64,000 nucleotides of DNA from an uncultured Dehalococcoidia bacterium (GCA_958296225.1 OY282456.1:3686523-3750522), one strand, 5' to 3'; positions 34,144 to 43,811 are shown, counted from the first letter of the stretch. Made by a program: numbers and translations. Notes: generated by a model from the letters alone, not told the origin.

Positions 34144-35292
34144 TTACTTCCGCAACAGGGCCGCGATACGTTCTCCAACGATGCCGTCCTCTCCGGGGTT
34201 CAGCCCAAACATATGGATGGTGATGAAGTCCTCATCATCCCGAACCCTGGTCCAGATGGGAGGGTCGCCTTCCTTCAGGCGGTCCCGCAGCTCGTAGATA
34301 GTCATTCCGGCGGCGGCCGGGTCAACCCACAGGTTCAGGCCGTAGGCGTGATGGCCGATGATGTTGTCGATTAGTTCCGCCCGCAGCCCCCGGATGCCGG
34401 CGACGGCGTTCATTATGTTGCGGCTCCGCCGTTCGGAATCGGCCAGCCGGTCTTCGTGGTTCATAGTCATCCAGTGCCTGACCGCCGCCACGGCGCCAAT
34501 CATCTCCTGGCGGTCAACTTTCTGGGGCCGGCCGACCCCGCGCACCCGGCGCCCTTCGTAGCTGGCAAATGCCTGCAAACCTATCTTGCGTATCATATCC
34601 TCGGAACCCAGGGCCAGGCCCACCGATTGGGTCGCTCCCAGGTACTTGGCGGCGATGCACTGAAAGTCGGCGCCCATCCTGACGTACTTGCCGAAGTTCT
34701 CCAAAGGATAGATTTGCCCGGCAGCGTCCACCGTGACCGGCAGGCCGTGAGCATGAGCGATAGCGATAGTCTGCTCCAGCGACAGGGCATTAGGGTCGTA
34801 ATCCTGCTCCACGGCGTAGTAGTGTACGGCGGCGGTGTTGGGGCCGATGGCCTCTGCCAGGTCCTCCGCGGTGGTTCGTTCCTCGGAGCCGAACATCACC
34901 AGTTTGGCCCCGGCCAACTCCAGGCAACGGTCGTACCAGTAGCGCTGGCGGGTCTGGATGAGGATTTCGTTTTTCATCCCGCCGGTGTTGGGGAGTTGCT
35001 GAATCCGGTCATCGTCGTCGCCGGCCATGGCCGCCGCGGTAGCCAGCATCAGGGCCGAGCCGGCGCCGGAGGTGATGTAGGCCGCCGGTACGTCCACCAT
35101 CCGGGCGATGGCTGCCCCCGCCTTCTCTTGCAGCTCCATAAGCGGGATATAGGCGCCGTCGGCCCGGTCGATGGCTGCCTTCACTTCGGGAATGGGAGTG
35201 GAGCCGCCCAACATGGTTACGCTGCCGGTGGCGTTAATTACCGGAGTCGCCCCCAGCTCTTTGTAGATGTCACCCCAATCGGCGGCCATCAT
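34144..35292 (-). CDS. SelA-like / fold-type I PLP-dependent enzyme
   Basis: A 382-residue PLP enzyme of the group that includes SelA and D-glucosaminate-6-phosphate ammonia-lyase. VINATGSVTMLGGSTP opens the domain, TSGAGSALMLATAAAMAG forms the phosphate-binding turn, VDAAGQIYP carries the PLP-ring Asp, and AAKYLGATQSVGLALG carries the Schiff-base Lys (about 220). It lacks the N-terminal domain of true L-seryl-tRNA(Sec) synthase, so it is probably a lyase or aldolase rather than selenocysteine machinery. GGAGAT lies 7 bases before ATG 35292. Confidence 0.8.
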   Translation of the reverse strand: MMAADWGDIYKELGATPVINATGSVTMLGGSTPIPEVKAAIDRADGAYIPLMELQEKAGAAIARMVDVPAAYITSGAGSALMLATAAAMAGDDDDRIQQLPNTGGMKNEILIQTRQRYWYDRCLELAGAKLVMFGSEERTTAEDLAEAIGPNTAAVHYYAVEQDYDPNALSLEQTIAIAHAHGLPVTVDAAGQIYPLENFGKYVRMGADFQCIAAKYLGATQSVGLALGSEDMIRKIGLQAFASYEGRRVRGVGRPQKVDRQEMIGAVAAVRHWMTMNHEDRLADSERRSRNIMNAVAGIRGLRAELIDNIIGHHAYGLNLWVDPAAAGMTIYELRDRLKEGDPPIWTRVRDDEDFITIHMFGLNPGEDGIVGERIAALLRK

Positions 35293-35404
35293 GTTTCATC
35301 TCCTTCACCCGCAAGCCATTGTCGCGGGCGCAGCCTGGCTGAAATTCCATCTGAATGATAGCCGCCACCCCGGGATCTGTCCACAGGTGCCGGCGGCCCG
35401 GCAT

Positions 35405-36925
35405 CTAGCCGCCGCCGCCCCCGGTTGCTGCGACCCGCTCGAACCTGATGAGTGTGGCCGTATGCTCGGCGCCGCTCCGGGGCCGTACCGCGGCCCAATC
35501 CGCGATGCGAACCCCCACTGCCCAGGCGACGCCGCGCGGCGTAACCACCAGCGGCGCCCGCTCCCGCCGGTTCCGGGGAACGCCCGCATCCGTGAACACA
35601 TCCTGCAACTTACGGCTGCCCGCCATCCCCAGGGGCTGTATCCGGTCTCCCGGCTGCCAGGTCCGAACCGACGCGCCCTCAGACAAAGCGGCCGGCGACA
35701 AATATGCTGCCATAGGATTCCCGGTGTCCAGAGACGCATCCGCTGGCAGCCGGGACGCCTGGCAAGTGACTTCCCAGCCATCGCGCCTGGTAACCCCCAC
35801 CGCAATCGGCCCCCAGGGCAGGGTTAATCGGAACTCGCCGCTTAACGTCGGATAGGGGCATTCGTCGTCGTCATTTCGCGCCAGCGCCAGCCACTGCCCT
35901 TGCGTCCGCGCCGTATAACCGCCCGGCAGCGACACTCTTTTCCCCGATTCCGCTCCCCCGGCGATTGCCGCCATTTGTTGCAGGTGCCGTTCCGTCAGCC
36001 GTTTGCTCCCGCCGGTAACAACCTCCCATGCCCGCCGCAGCAACAGCGGCTGCAAAGCCGGGTGAGCGGCGGCCAGCGCGCGCCGGCTCAGCCGCAGCGC
36101 GCCGTCCGCCGCTGCGGGTTCCGGCGCAACACAATTCCAATAACCGGCCGCCTGCGCCTCCAAGTAATCCAGCTGGACGCCGGCCGTCCGCGACAGCCGC
36201 ACCAGCGCGCGCGCAACCTGGGGATTCAGTTGTTCGGCCAGCGCCGGCATCAAATTGAGGCGCACCCGGTTGCGCGCAAAATCCTCCATATAGTTGGTGC
36301 GGTCGTCCCGGTAATCAATCCCCAGCGCGCGGCAGTAAGCGATGGTGTCGGCCCGCCGCAAGCTCAATAAAGGCCGCCAGAGCCGGGGCGAGTCCTCACC
36401 TTGCGGATAAGGCCAGGCGCTCACTTCGCGCATCCCGCGCAGGCCGTGCAGCCCGCTGCCCCGCGCGAGGTGCAGCAGCACGGTTTCGGCCTGGTCGTCG
36501 GCGGTATGCCCCAGGGCGACGGTACTGGCCCCCACCTCACGCGCCACCCGCGCCAGAAATGCGTACCGCAAATCCCGCGCCGCCTGCTCGAAAGAGCTGA
36601 TGCCATGCTCCCGCTGGTAGGCCGGCACGTCCACTTCTGCTACCGTCAAATCCGACCCCCGGCACAGCCGCCGCACAAACTCGGCGTCGTCGTAAGATTC
36701 CTGCCCCCGGAAATCGTGAATCAGATGCGCCGCGTGCAGTGCGAACCCCAGCCCCCTTTTTCCGGTGCTGCTGCCTAGCGACGCCCACAACGCGCAGGAA
36801 TCCGGCCCGCCCGATAATCCGACTACCACCGTATCGCCCGGCCCCAGCCCGAGGCGGCGCGCCGCTGCCATCGCCGCAAATGCCCCCCGCCGCTCCGACC
36901 GCAGCTGTTCATAGTGCCGGTTCAT
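35405..36925 (-). CDS. tilS: tRNA(Ile)-lysidine synthase
   Basis: A 506-residue enzyme that converts C34 of tRNA-Ile(CAU) to lysidine so that it reads AUA. The ATP-PPase P-loop GLSGGPDSCALWASL is at about 36-50, LGHTADDQAETVLLHL at about 135-150, and RPLLSLRRADTIAYC at about 190. The C-terminal TilS domain contains VRTWQPGDRIQPLGMAGSRK. All expected domains are present and the length is normal. It starts at ATG 36925, 12 bp after the stop of nothing in the same operon; the phosphatase gene lies just upstream on the same strand. Confidence 0.93.
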   Translation of the reverse strand: MNRHYEQLRSERRGAFAAMAAARRLGLGPGDTVVVGLSGGPDSCALWASLGSSTGKRGLGFALHAAHLIHDFRGQESYDDAEFVRRLCRGSDLTVAEVDVPAYQREHGISSFEQAARDLRYAFLARVAREVGASTVALGHTADDQAETVLLHLARGSGLHGLRGMREVSAWPYPQGEDSPRLWRPLLSLRRADTIAYCRALGIDYRDDRTNYMEDFARNRVRLNLMPALAEQLNPQVARALVRLSRTAGVQLDYLEAQAAGYWNCVAPEPAAADGALRLSRRALAAAHPALQPLLLRRAWEVVTGGSKRLTERHLQQMAAIAGGAESGKRVSLPGGYTARTQGQWLALARNDDDECPYPTLSGEFRLTLPWGPIAVGVTRRDGWEVTCQASRLPADASLDTGNPMAAYLSPAALSEGASVRTWQPGDRIQPLGMAGSRKLQDVFTDAGVPRNRRERAPLVVTPRGVAWAVGVRIADWAAVRPRSGAEHTATLIRFERVAATGGGGG

Positions 36926-36937
36926 TTATCGCCCAAC

Positions 36938-37564
36938 CTAATACCCGGTGCGGTTCGCCGGCGTCAAATGATTAACGGCGTTGTATTCGCTCAGCCGGCG
37001 TCCCCGTCGCCCGGTGCTGACGGTCGTGCGGCTGCCCAGAGCCAGGTCCATATAATTGATATTCGCCAATGGCAGGTCAATGATGGCGGCCACGATGCAG
37101 CGAATCGTAAAATTGTGCGTAACTGCAATCACCGTATCGTCGGCGCCGTGGCAACGGTCCATATCAGCGAAAGCGGCCATCGCCCGCTCCTGCACGTCGC
37201 CCAGCGACTCGCCGTCCGGCATCGTAACGCTGCTGGCGTCCCGACGCCATCCCTGATACAGCTCCGGCCAGTCGTCGCGCATCTGCTGTACCGTAACCCC
37301 TTCCAGCGCGCCCATAGCCATCTCGGTGATTCGCGGCTCCTCGTTAACGGCCAGCCCGGTCAGACTGGCGATTGGCTCGGCGACGCCGCGCGCCCGTTTC
37401 AGGGGGCTGGAATAGACGGCGGCCGGGTTCCAGGCCAGACTGGCCACGGCCAGCTCCTGCGCCTGTCGGTGGCCGCGCGGCGTCAGCAGCGAGTTGGTGG
37501 AACCTTGCAGACGGCCGGCGGCGTTGATGTCCGTTTCGCCGTGCCGCACCAGGTGGAGCCTCAT
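36938..37564 (-). CDS. Histidine phosphatase family protein
   Basis: A 208-residue phosphoglycerate-mutase-like phosphatase. RLHLVRHGETDIN (2-14) contains the RHG motif whose His is phosphorylated. YSSPLKRARGVAEPI and the later VIAVTHNFTIRC supply the second catalytic His. Substrates in the family include sugar phosphates and cobalamin or nucleotide precursors; none is indicated here. The ATG overlaps the stop of the CorC-type gene by four bases, so the two are coupled. Confidence 0.9.
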   Translation of the reverse strand: MRLHLVRHGETDINAAGRLQGSTNSLLTPRGHRQAQELAVASLAWNPAAVYSSPLKRARGVAEPIASLTGLAVNEEPRITEMAMGALEGVTVQQMRDDWPELYQGWRRDASSVTMPDGESLGDVQERAMAAFADMDRCHGADDTVIAVTHNFTIRCIVAAIIDLPLANINYMDLALGSRTTVSTGRRGRRLSEYNAVNHLTPANRTGY

Positions 37565-38940
37565 CGCGCCTTTTCCTCCTGAGGTGTGGCGACTCGCTCC
37601 AGACGCACCTGGTCAATGCGCGCCCCCGCCATGTTGGTAACCGTAACCGCCAGCCCGGCGGAGCTAACCGTGTCGTACTCCCGCGGAATCTCCCCCAGCT
37701 TGTGGAGCACCAGCCCGGCGATGGTCTGATATTCGCCTTCGGGCAGAACGATGCCGTCATCACCCAGCCGGTCGTTAAGCTCGATGATGGTCATGCCGCC
37801 TTCCACCAGGTAAGCGCCATCCGGCTGCCGGGCGACGCTGCCGTGCGCCATCGCCGAGGGCGGGTCGTCGTCCACCACCGTCCCCACGATTACGCTGATG
37901 AGCTGTTTCAACGTTACCAGCCCGGCAATCCCGCCGTATTCGTTGGTAACCAGCATCATCGACAGGCGCTTCGCCTGCATCGCGTCGAACGCATCGGACA
38001 CCGTAACCGTCTCCGGGATGAAATCCACTTCGCGCATCGTTTCCGTAACGGAGTCATCCCGGCCCAGCAGTCCCCGGCCCTGGGCAATCAGCACTTCTTT
38101 ATTGGAGAGCACCCCCAGGACGGTTTCCTGGCTGCCCTCAAAAATAGGGAACCGGGTATGGCTGTGCTCGGCATAGAGGGCCAGGAACTCAGGCAGCGTA
38201 GTGCCTTTTTCAATCCAGACAATATCCGTGCGCGGCGTCATAATTTCGCTCAACCGGCGGTCCCGGAAGTGGAACACCCGGGCCAGCCGCTGGGCCTCCT
38301 CCGATTCCACGGTTCCCTGCTGCCGGGACAAGTCAATCATCATGCGCAGTTCGCCTTCGGTGAACGTGGCTTGCCACCCGTCCGACGGCGTGCCCAGAGC
38401 CTTGTAAATCAGCCGGGGCATCACCGTGAAGAGATAGATGAAGGGCGTACAGAGCAGCATCACCCAGCTCACGGGACGGGCCGCGATGAGCGACCAGCGT
38501 TCCGAGTAAGTGGCCGCTACCGTCTTGGGGGTTATCTCCCCGAATATCGAGATTACCACCGTCATAACCAGCGTGGTCAGCAGCGCGGCGTAGCCTGAGT
38601 CGTTGAGCAGTTCCGCCGCCAGCGCGGTACCGATGGCCGTGGCGAAGATGGTAAAAGCGTTCTGACTCAGCAGGATGGTCGCAAAAAACTTTTCGTGCTG
38701 CGACAGCACCCCGTTGACCGCCCGCGCCGCCGCGTGGCCCTGCCCGACCAGAAACTGGATGCGAATTTTGTTGACCGCAATCAGCGCCGCCTCGGCGCTG
38801 GTGAAAAACGCCACTCCCAGAAAGCTGATGATGAGCAGCGAAAGTTGCAGGCCCAGCGGAACGGCGAATCCGCCGCTCACGTCTCCGGCCTGCAGCAAAA
38901 CGACCCAGCGGGATAAACCATCGGGTGCAAGCTCTAGCAT
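37561..38940 (-). CDS. HlyC/CorC family membrane protein (CNNM-CBS-CorC)
   Basis: A 459-residue protein. Four hydrophobic segments in the DUF21/CNNM domain (about 25-190; QLSLLIISFLGVAFFTSAEA, LLTTLVMTVVISIFGE, WVMLLCTPFIYLFTVM) are followed by a CBS pair (MTPRTDIVWIEKGTTLPEF; VSDAFDAMQAKRLSMMLV) and a CorC_HlyC domain at the C-terminus (VARQPDGAYLVEGGMTIIEL). Relatives take part in magnesium or cobalt efflux; older names call them hemolysins. It is the first gene of a minus-strand run with the phosphatase and tilS. Confidence 0.92.
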   Translation of the reverse strand: MLELAPDGLSRWVVLLQAGDVSGGFAVPLGLQLSLLIISFLGVAFFTSAEAALIAVNKIRIQFLVGQGHAAARAVNGVLSQHEKFFATILLSQNAFTIFATAIGTALAAELLNDSGYAALLTTLVMTVVISIFGEITPKTVAATYSERWSLIAARPVSWVMLLCTPFIYLFTVMPRLIYKALGTPSDGWQATFTEGELRMMIDLSRQQGTVESEEAQRLARVFHFRDRRLSEIMTPRTDIVWIEKGTTLPEFLALYAEHSHTRFPIFEGSQETVLGVLSNKEVLIAQGRGLLGRDDSVTETMREVDFIPETVTVSDAFDAMQAKRLSMMLVTNEYGGIAGLVTLKQLISVIVGTVVDDDPPSAMAHGSVARQPDGAYLVEGGMTIIELNDRLGDDGIVLPEGEYQTIAGLVLHKLGEIPREYDTVSSAGLAVTVTNMAGARIDQVRLERVATPQEEKAR

Positions 38941-39116
38941 CGGGGTGATCTACCTCCTGTTGCGAACGCGGTCCGATTTCCAGGTTGTGGCAACCGAAAC
39001 CTGATTTTGATTATTTATGAAAAGGATAACACCGGCAGCGGCCCGGCGCAAAGTGGCGCGGCTTGCGTATCTCCCTGATATAATTCCCTGACGCTAGCAA
39101 AAAGGCCGGTTCAAAA

Positions 39117-40226
39117 ATGCTCATCCTAGGCATCGAAACTTCCTGCGACGAAACCGCCGTCGGGATAGTCCGGGACGGTCGCGAACTCCGCGCCAACGTA
39201 ATTGCCTCCCAGGCTGCCCTCCACGCTGCCCACGGCGGCGTCGTCCCGGAGCTGGCCTCCCGCCAGCACATCCGCGATCTGCAGCCCACCCTGCAACGCG
39301 CCCTGGCCGACGCCGGCGTGGCCCTGGCCGACGTTGATGCCGTCGCCGTTACCCACGGCCCCGGCCTGGCCGGCGCTCTCATCAGCGGCGTCAACACCGC
39401 CAAAGCCCTGGCGATGACGCTGAACGTACCACTCCTCGGCGTCAACCACCTCGAGGGCCACATCTACGCCGCCTGGCTGGCCGCTTCCGGGCCGGGCCGG
39501 GCCCCGGCTCCATCCCCGGCTCCATCCAATGAACCGGGGTTTCCTCTGGCCTGCCTGGTAGCGTCGGGCGGCCATACCGACCTTATCCTGATGGAAGGCC
39601 ACGGCGATTACCGGCTGGTAGGCCGGACCCGCGACGACGCCGCCGGCGAAGCCTTTGACAAGGCCGCGCGGGTGTTGGGCCTGGGCTTCCCCGGCGGGCC
39701 GGAAATTCAAAGGGCCGCCGAATCCCTGGCCGCCTTCACCGAAGTTGACGATTCTCCCGGAACGCGCCGCGCGCAAGCGGCGACGCCTCTGCCCCGCGCC
39801 TGGATGCGCGACACCCTGGATTTCAGCTTCAGCGGCGTGAAAACCGCGCTGCTGCACCGCGCCCAGGACGTAGGGCTATACCCACCGTCGGAATCCATTG
39901 ACCAGGACGCCGACCGGCTGGTGGCGCAATTGGCGCGGGAGTTCCAGGAGTCCCTGGTGGACGTGATGACCGCCAAGCTGCTCACCATGGCCGAACGCTA
40001 TCAGGCCCGTGGGCTGATACTCGGCGGCGGGGTAACTGCCAACGCCCGGCTGCGCCAGCGTGTCCGCGCCGACTCGCCGTTGCCCGTGGTCATCCCGCCG
40101 CCGGCGCTATGCACCGACAACGGAGCCATGATTGCCGCCGGAGCCTTCTACCAGTATCAGCGCGGCGACATCGCCGACTTATCCCTCGACGTTGACCCGT
40201 CCCTGCCATTCGGCCAGCCGGCGTAA
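39117..40226 (+). CDS. tsaD: tRNA N6-threonylcarbamoyladenosine transferase subunit TsaD
   Basis: A 369-residue ASKHA-fold protein of the t6A complex, which modifies A37 of ANN-decoding tRNAs. It opens LGIETSCDETAVGIV. The metal-binding HxxxH is in GVNHLEGHIYA (about 110), and DFSFSGVKTALL (about 236), ARLRQRV and ALCTDNGAMIAAG (about 325) are diagnostic. Partners TsaB, TsaC and TsaE are not in the window. A Pro/Ala insertion near residue 128 (GRAPAPSPAPSNEP) is unusual. It starts at ATG 39117 with AAAGG at some distance. Confidence 0.94.
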   Translation: MLILGIETSCDETAVGIVRDGRELRANVIASQAALHAAHGGVVPELASRQHIRDLQPTLQRALADAGVALADVDAVAVTHGPGLAGALISGVNTAKALAMTLNVPLLGVNHLEGHIYAAWLAASGPGRAPAPSPAPSNEPGFPLACLVASGGHTDLILMEGHGDYRLVGRTRDDAAGEAFDKAARVLGLGFPGGPEIQRAAESLAAFTEVDDSPGTRRAQAATPLPRAWMRDTLDFSFSGVKTALLHRAQDVGLYPPSESIDQDADRLVAQLAREFQESLVDVMTAKLLTMAERYQARGLILGGGVTANARLRQRVRADSPLPVVIPPPALCTDNGAMIAAGAFYQYQRGDIADLSLDVDPSLPFGQPA

Positions 40227-40273
40227 CTTCCCTGCCGCCGGCTGTTTCCCCGGTTGTGCCGGGGTGACGCTGA

Positions 40274-40900
40274 CTAACGGTCGGCCTCCCGCCGCTGCTC
40301 ACGGTCCATCATTAGGCCCGGCGGCTGATAAATACAATCCACGCTGCCGCCGGCTTGCAGCAGCAGCACTACGTTGGCAAAGGCCATCAAGTCATCGTTG
40401 GATTCCGCGCAGGGAGCGTCTATCGTCCAGTTCACCCCGGCAATTTGTATCAGATTCCCGCCCGAATGAGTCAGGCTCCGCCAGAAGAGCCACCCCACCA
40501 GCACAATCAGCGCCACGATAATCGCCGCCACCGCGTGCAAATTGATGACCGGAATTATCACCTCGGGCAGCCGGTCCACCAGCCAGTACGCTAACACCAG
40601 ATAGATGGCCACGCCGCCGATTAGCAGTGATGCCCACTGTCGCCACGACAAACCCCGCCGGGCGTCATTGCGGACGCTCACTCCGCGAACGGATGCCGCC
40701 GGGAACATCATCGTAGCGTGCGCCCGCCGGTCCTCAAACACGCTGATAACGCGGCGGTTCGTAGCCACCAGCAAGCGCCCGGCCGTGGCCGGCTCGGCAA
40801 TCAGCCCCTGCTCAGTATGCAGAATAGCCCCGACCATCTCGCCAGGCAGCAGCTCCACCCCCCGGATTCGGGACAAATAAGATGTGGTTGGTTGCATCAC
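40274..40900 (-). CDS. Hypothetical two-helix membrane protein with PH-like N-terminal domain
   Basis: A 208-residue protein. Residues 1-80 are beta-rich (GRLLVATNRRVISVFED; MFPAASVRGVSVRND) and resemble bacterial PH-like domains. Two membrane helices follow (WASLLIGGVAIYLVLAYWL and VAAIIVALIVLVGWLFW), and then a soluble tail repeats a short PH-like pattern. No signal peptide is seen. Function is unknown. It is convergent with tsaD. Confidence 0.6.
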   Translation of the reverse strand: MMQPTTSYLSRIRGVELLPGEMVGAILHTEQGLIAEPATAGRLLVATNRRVISVFEDRRAHATMMFPAASVRGVSVRNDARRGLSWRQWASLLIGGVAIYLVLAYWLVDRLPEVIIPVINLHAVAAIIVALIVLVGWLFWRSLTHSGGNLIQIAGVNWTIDAPCAESNDDLMAFANVVLLLQAGGSVDCIYQPPGLMMDREQRREADR

Positions 40901-41016
40901 AATTGGGAATAATCAGGATGATAGCGCATACGCGGGTGAAATGCTATCACAACCGGGGGGTTGGCGTTGCCGGTGTTCCCGTCATTCCGGCGCCGGCTGG
41001 AATCCAGCGCAACCCA

Positions 41017-41062
41017 ATCAGCAAAATCCGGTCTATCTTGTCCATACCGGAAATAAAATTGT
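41017..41062. repeat. Dispersed repeat (AATCAGCAAAATCCGGTC core)
   Basis: The core AATCAGCAAAATCCGGTC plus TATCTTGTCCATACCGG matches copies at 6309 and 63177 and an inverted copy near 14397. It lies just upstream of the T-box promoter. Confidence 0.6.
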
Positions 41063-41064
41063 AA

Positions 41065-41092
41065 TTGACGCCCCCGCCGGCCCCGTGATACA
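41065..41092 (+). promoter_or_regulatory. Promoter of T-box leader 1
   Basis: TTGACG (41065-41070) and GATACA (41087-41092) are separated by 16 bases, placing transcription start near 41099 at the head of the leader. Confidence 0.5.
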
Positions 41093-41097
41093 GTTTT

Positions 41098-41390
41098 GAG
41101 CGAAAAGCTGAGATGGAGACGAGTAAGCGGTTTTCAAGCGCGATAGCGAGCCTGGTCCGGTGTAAGCAGGCGCGCCGACCCCGCCCAAAATCCCTCCGGA
41201 GCTGCCGGCTGAAAACCGTTGCCCTATAGCGACGGTGATTAAGCTCAGGCCGGGTTCGTCGCCCGTTAGCAGCGACGGGACATGATGGTGTCCTGCTAGA
41301 GTGGCCTTGCGTCGCCGGATACCCGGCGGCTCACGGGCAAATAGGGTGGTACCGCGGGCCATTGTCCGTCCCTATGGGGCGGGCTTTTTT
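41098..41390 (+). promoter_or_regulatory. T-box leader of acetolactate synthase gene, probable isoleucine specifier
   Basis: The T-box antiterminator sequence AGGGTGGTACCGCGG is at 41343-41357. It is followed by a GTCCGTCCC/GGGGCGGGC terminator hairpin (41364-41384) and six T. In Stem I, GGAG-ACGAGTAA-GCGG faces CCGC-CCAAAATC-CCTCC. The loop triplet after AAA reads ATC, which would select tRNA-Ile. Uncharged tRNA binding would let transcription continue into the acetolactate synthase gene. Confidence 0.9.
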
Positions 41391-41462
41391 AATGCCTGGT
41401 CGCAGCGAAGCCACCTGCCGCAACGGTCTGGCAGGCAGAACGAACATCCATGGAGATAGGCC

Positions 41463-43157
41463 GTGAAGCTGAAAGGATCGGAAATCATCTGCGAGAGCCT
41501 GTTGCGCGAAGGCGTTGATGTGCTGTTCGGGCACCCCGGCGGCGCCATTCTGCCCTTCTACGATGCGCTGTGGGCCTACCCCCAGCTGCGCCATATTCTG
41601 GTGCGTCACGAACAGTCCGCCGCCCACGCCGCCGACGGCTACGCCCGCGTTACCGGCCGGCCCGGCGTCTGCGTCGCCACCTCCGGCCCCGGCGCCACCA
41701 ACCTCATCACCGGCATTATGGGCGCCAAAGCCGACAGCATCCCCCTGGTAGCCATCACCGGACAGGTCGCCCGCGCCGCCATGGGCACCGAGGCGTTCCA
41801 GGAGTGCGACATCTGCTCCATCGCGTCCGTCTGCACCAAGCGCACCTATCTGGTGATGTCGGCCGGCGACCTGGCGCGCACCGTCCGCGACGCCTTTCGC
41901 GTCGCCCAGGAAGGCCGCCCCGGCCCCGTCCTGATTGACGTGCCCCGCGACGTGCAGTTGGAAGAAGCCGAGTTTGAGTATCCGGCAATGGAGCCAACCC
42001 CGGAGCCAACGCTGTCCGAGGCCACCCTGGAAAACGTGCGCCGGGCGGCGGCGCTCATCAATCAGGCCGAACGTCCGGTCATCATCGCCGGTCATGGCAT
42101 CGTCCACTCCCGCGCCTTTGACGAGCTGCTGGCCCTGGCCGACCGCACCGGCATCCCGGTCATCAACACCCTCCTCGGCCTGAGCGGGTTCCCGCGCAGC
42201 CACCCGCAAAGCCTGGGTATGCTGGGTATGCACGGTATGTACTGGTGCAATATGGTCGTTGACCAGGCCGACGTCATCATCGGCCTGGGAATGCGTTTTG
42301 ACGACCGGGTAACGGGCCGGGTTTCGGGATTCGCGCCCCATGCCCGCATCATTCACCTGGACATTGAGGCCAGCCAGGTGGGCCGCATCGTCCCCGCTGA
42401 GGTGCCGCTGGTCGGCGACGCCCGCCCCGTCCTCCAGGCCCTGCTGCCCCTCGTCCGGTGGGTCGAACGGCCCGAGTGGATGGCTGCCATCGCCCGGCTG
42501 AAAGCCGGGCACCCTTCGCTGGCCATCCCGGCCAGCGACGCCCTCCTGCCCCAGCAAGTGCTGGCCGAGCTGAACGAGGCCATCCGGCAGGACGACAACG
42601 CCGTAGTGGTAACGGGCGTAGGACAGCATCAGATGTGGGCCGCGCAGTACCTGTTCCTGAACCGGCCCAACTCCTTCGTAACCTCCGGCGGACTGGGAGC
42701 GATGGGTTTCGAGGTGCCGGCCGCATTGGGCGTTCAGATGGGCCGGCCGGGTGCGACCGTGTGGTCAGTGGCCGGCGACGGCGGCTTCCAAATGACGCTG
42801 CAAGAGCTGGTGACCGCAGTCCAGGAGAAATTGCCCATCAAGATTGCCCTGTTCAACAACGGCTACCTGGGCATGGTGCGGCAGTGGCAGGAAATGTTCT
42901 TCGAGGGCCACCTCAAAGAAGTCCCTATGCCCGGCCCCGACTACGTGAAACTGGCCAACGCCTACGACATCCCGGCCCTGCGGGTGGAACACCAGGAAGA
43001 CGTAGCGGACGCGCTGCGGCAAGCCCAATCCTGCGACGGCCCCTTCCTCATCGAGTTCGTCGTGGAGCGGGAAACCAACGTATTCCCCATGGTTCCCCCC
43101 GGCGGCTCCCTGGCCGACACGCTGGAAGACCCCCGCACCGCAACGGCGGCGCGCTGA
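41463..43157 (+). CDS. ilvB: Acetolactate synthase large subunit (biosynthetic type), copy 1
   Basis: A 564-residue ThDP enzyme forming acetolactate or acetohydroxybutyrate in branched-chain amino acid synthesis. HPGGAILPFYDAL, the catalytic Glu in VRHEQSAAHAADGYAR (about 50), TSGPGATNLITGI and the ThDP motif GDGGFQMTLQELVTAVQ through NNGYLGMVRQWQ are present. It starts at GTG 41463 after GGAGATAGG. It has its own T-box leader but no adjacent small subunit; the only ilvN in the window is with the second copy at 59.4 kb. The two large subunits are clear paralogues. Confidence 0.93.
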   Translation: MKLKGSEIICESLLREGVDVLFGHPGGAILPFYDALWAYPQLRHILVRHEQSAAHAADGYARVTGRPGVCVATSGPGATNLITGIMGAKADSIPLVAITGQVARAAMGTEAFQECDICSIASVCTKRTYLVMSAGDLARTVRDAFRVAQEGRPGPVLIDVPRDVQLEEAEFEYPAMEPTPEPTLSEATLENVRRAAALINQAERPVIIAGHGIVHSRAFDELLALADRTGIPVINTLLGLSGFPRSHPQSLGMLGMHGMYWCNMVVDQADVIIGLGMRFDDRVTGRVSGFAPHARIIHLDIEASQVGRIVPAEVPLVGDARPVLQALLPLVRWVERPEWMAAIARLKAGHPSLAIPASDALLPQQVLAELNEAIRQDDNAVVVTGVGQHQMWAAQYLFLNRPNSFVTSGGLGAMGFEVPAALGVQMGRPGATVWSVAGDGGFQMTLQELVTAVQEKLPIKIALFNNGYLGMVRQWQEMFFEGHLKEVPMPGPDYVKLANAYDIPALRVEHQEDVADALRQAQSCDGPFLIEFVVERETNVFPMVPPGGSLADTLEDPRTATAAR

Positions 43158-43287
43158 ACGTAAGCGTCATCCCTGCGCCAGCGGGTATGACGCTACGAAC
43201 CATGGCCAACCCCGACTTGCCGCCCGGCCGGGTTAGTGGTAGAAATAGGGCCAACTGCTTGACCATTACTGCTGATAGAGGTGCCTT

Positions 43288-43698
43288 ATGCCCCGGGTTA
43301 CAATCCAGGAAGCCTCGCGGATTCTTAACGTCTCCCAGGACGTCATCCGCCGCAACGTCCGAGACGGGAAGCTGCCGGCCACCAAAGAAGGCGGGCCCAA
43401 CGGCACTCGCTGGATGGTGGACATTCCTGAGAACGTCGAAGACTACGCCGACGATTTCAAGGAAGGCATCCACGCCCTGGCCCGAACCCTGACCCCCTGG
43501 TGGTACGATAACCCCGGCCGCCGCGGTTTCGTCCACTACCTGGAGAGCCTGGGCATTGAGGAAGTCGAGCCCTATTTCCTGTGCGGCGTGAAAGGCAACG
43601 ACATCTGGCCGGCCACCGGCCACGACCTGAACGAGCGCTGCCAGGAGTGCATCCTCGAAGCCCAGGCCCAGGACCTCCCTATGGAGACGCGGGAATAA
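43288..43698 (+). CDS. Helix-turn-helix (excisionase/MerR-like) domain protein
   Basis: A 136-residue protein. Residues 1-50 form an excisionase-like winged helix (TIQEASRILNVSQDVIRRNV, then GKLPATKEGGPNGTRWMVDI). The rest (ALARTLTPWWYDNPGRRGFV, ECILEAQAQ) is unfamiliar and contains two Cys (FLCGV, RCQEC) that could bind metal. It may be a regulator. It stands alone between the acetolactate synthase and the restriction-modification gene. Confidence 0.65.
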   Translation: MPRVTIQEASRILNVSQDVIRRNVRDGKLPATKEGGPNGTRWMVDIPENVEDYADDFKEGIHALARTLTPWWYDNPGRRGFVHYLESLGIEEVEPYFLCGVKGNDIWPATGHDLNERCQECILEAQAQDLPMETRE

Positions 43699-43811
43699 CC
43701 GCCCGCCCCATGCTCCGGCTCTCCACCGGCGCAGTGACGCCGGCGCAGTGATGCCGGCGAGGTGACGCCGGGGCGTTGACGGCAGGGCGGTGCGAGCTTT
43801 ACGATTCGGCT

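Noticed and set aside
34144..35292. SelA-like gene as evidence of selenocysteine synthesis
   Set aside because: It lacks the N-terminal domain of true SelA and belongs to the broader PLP lyase group, so it does not support Sec insertion.
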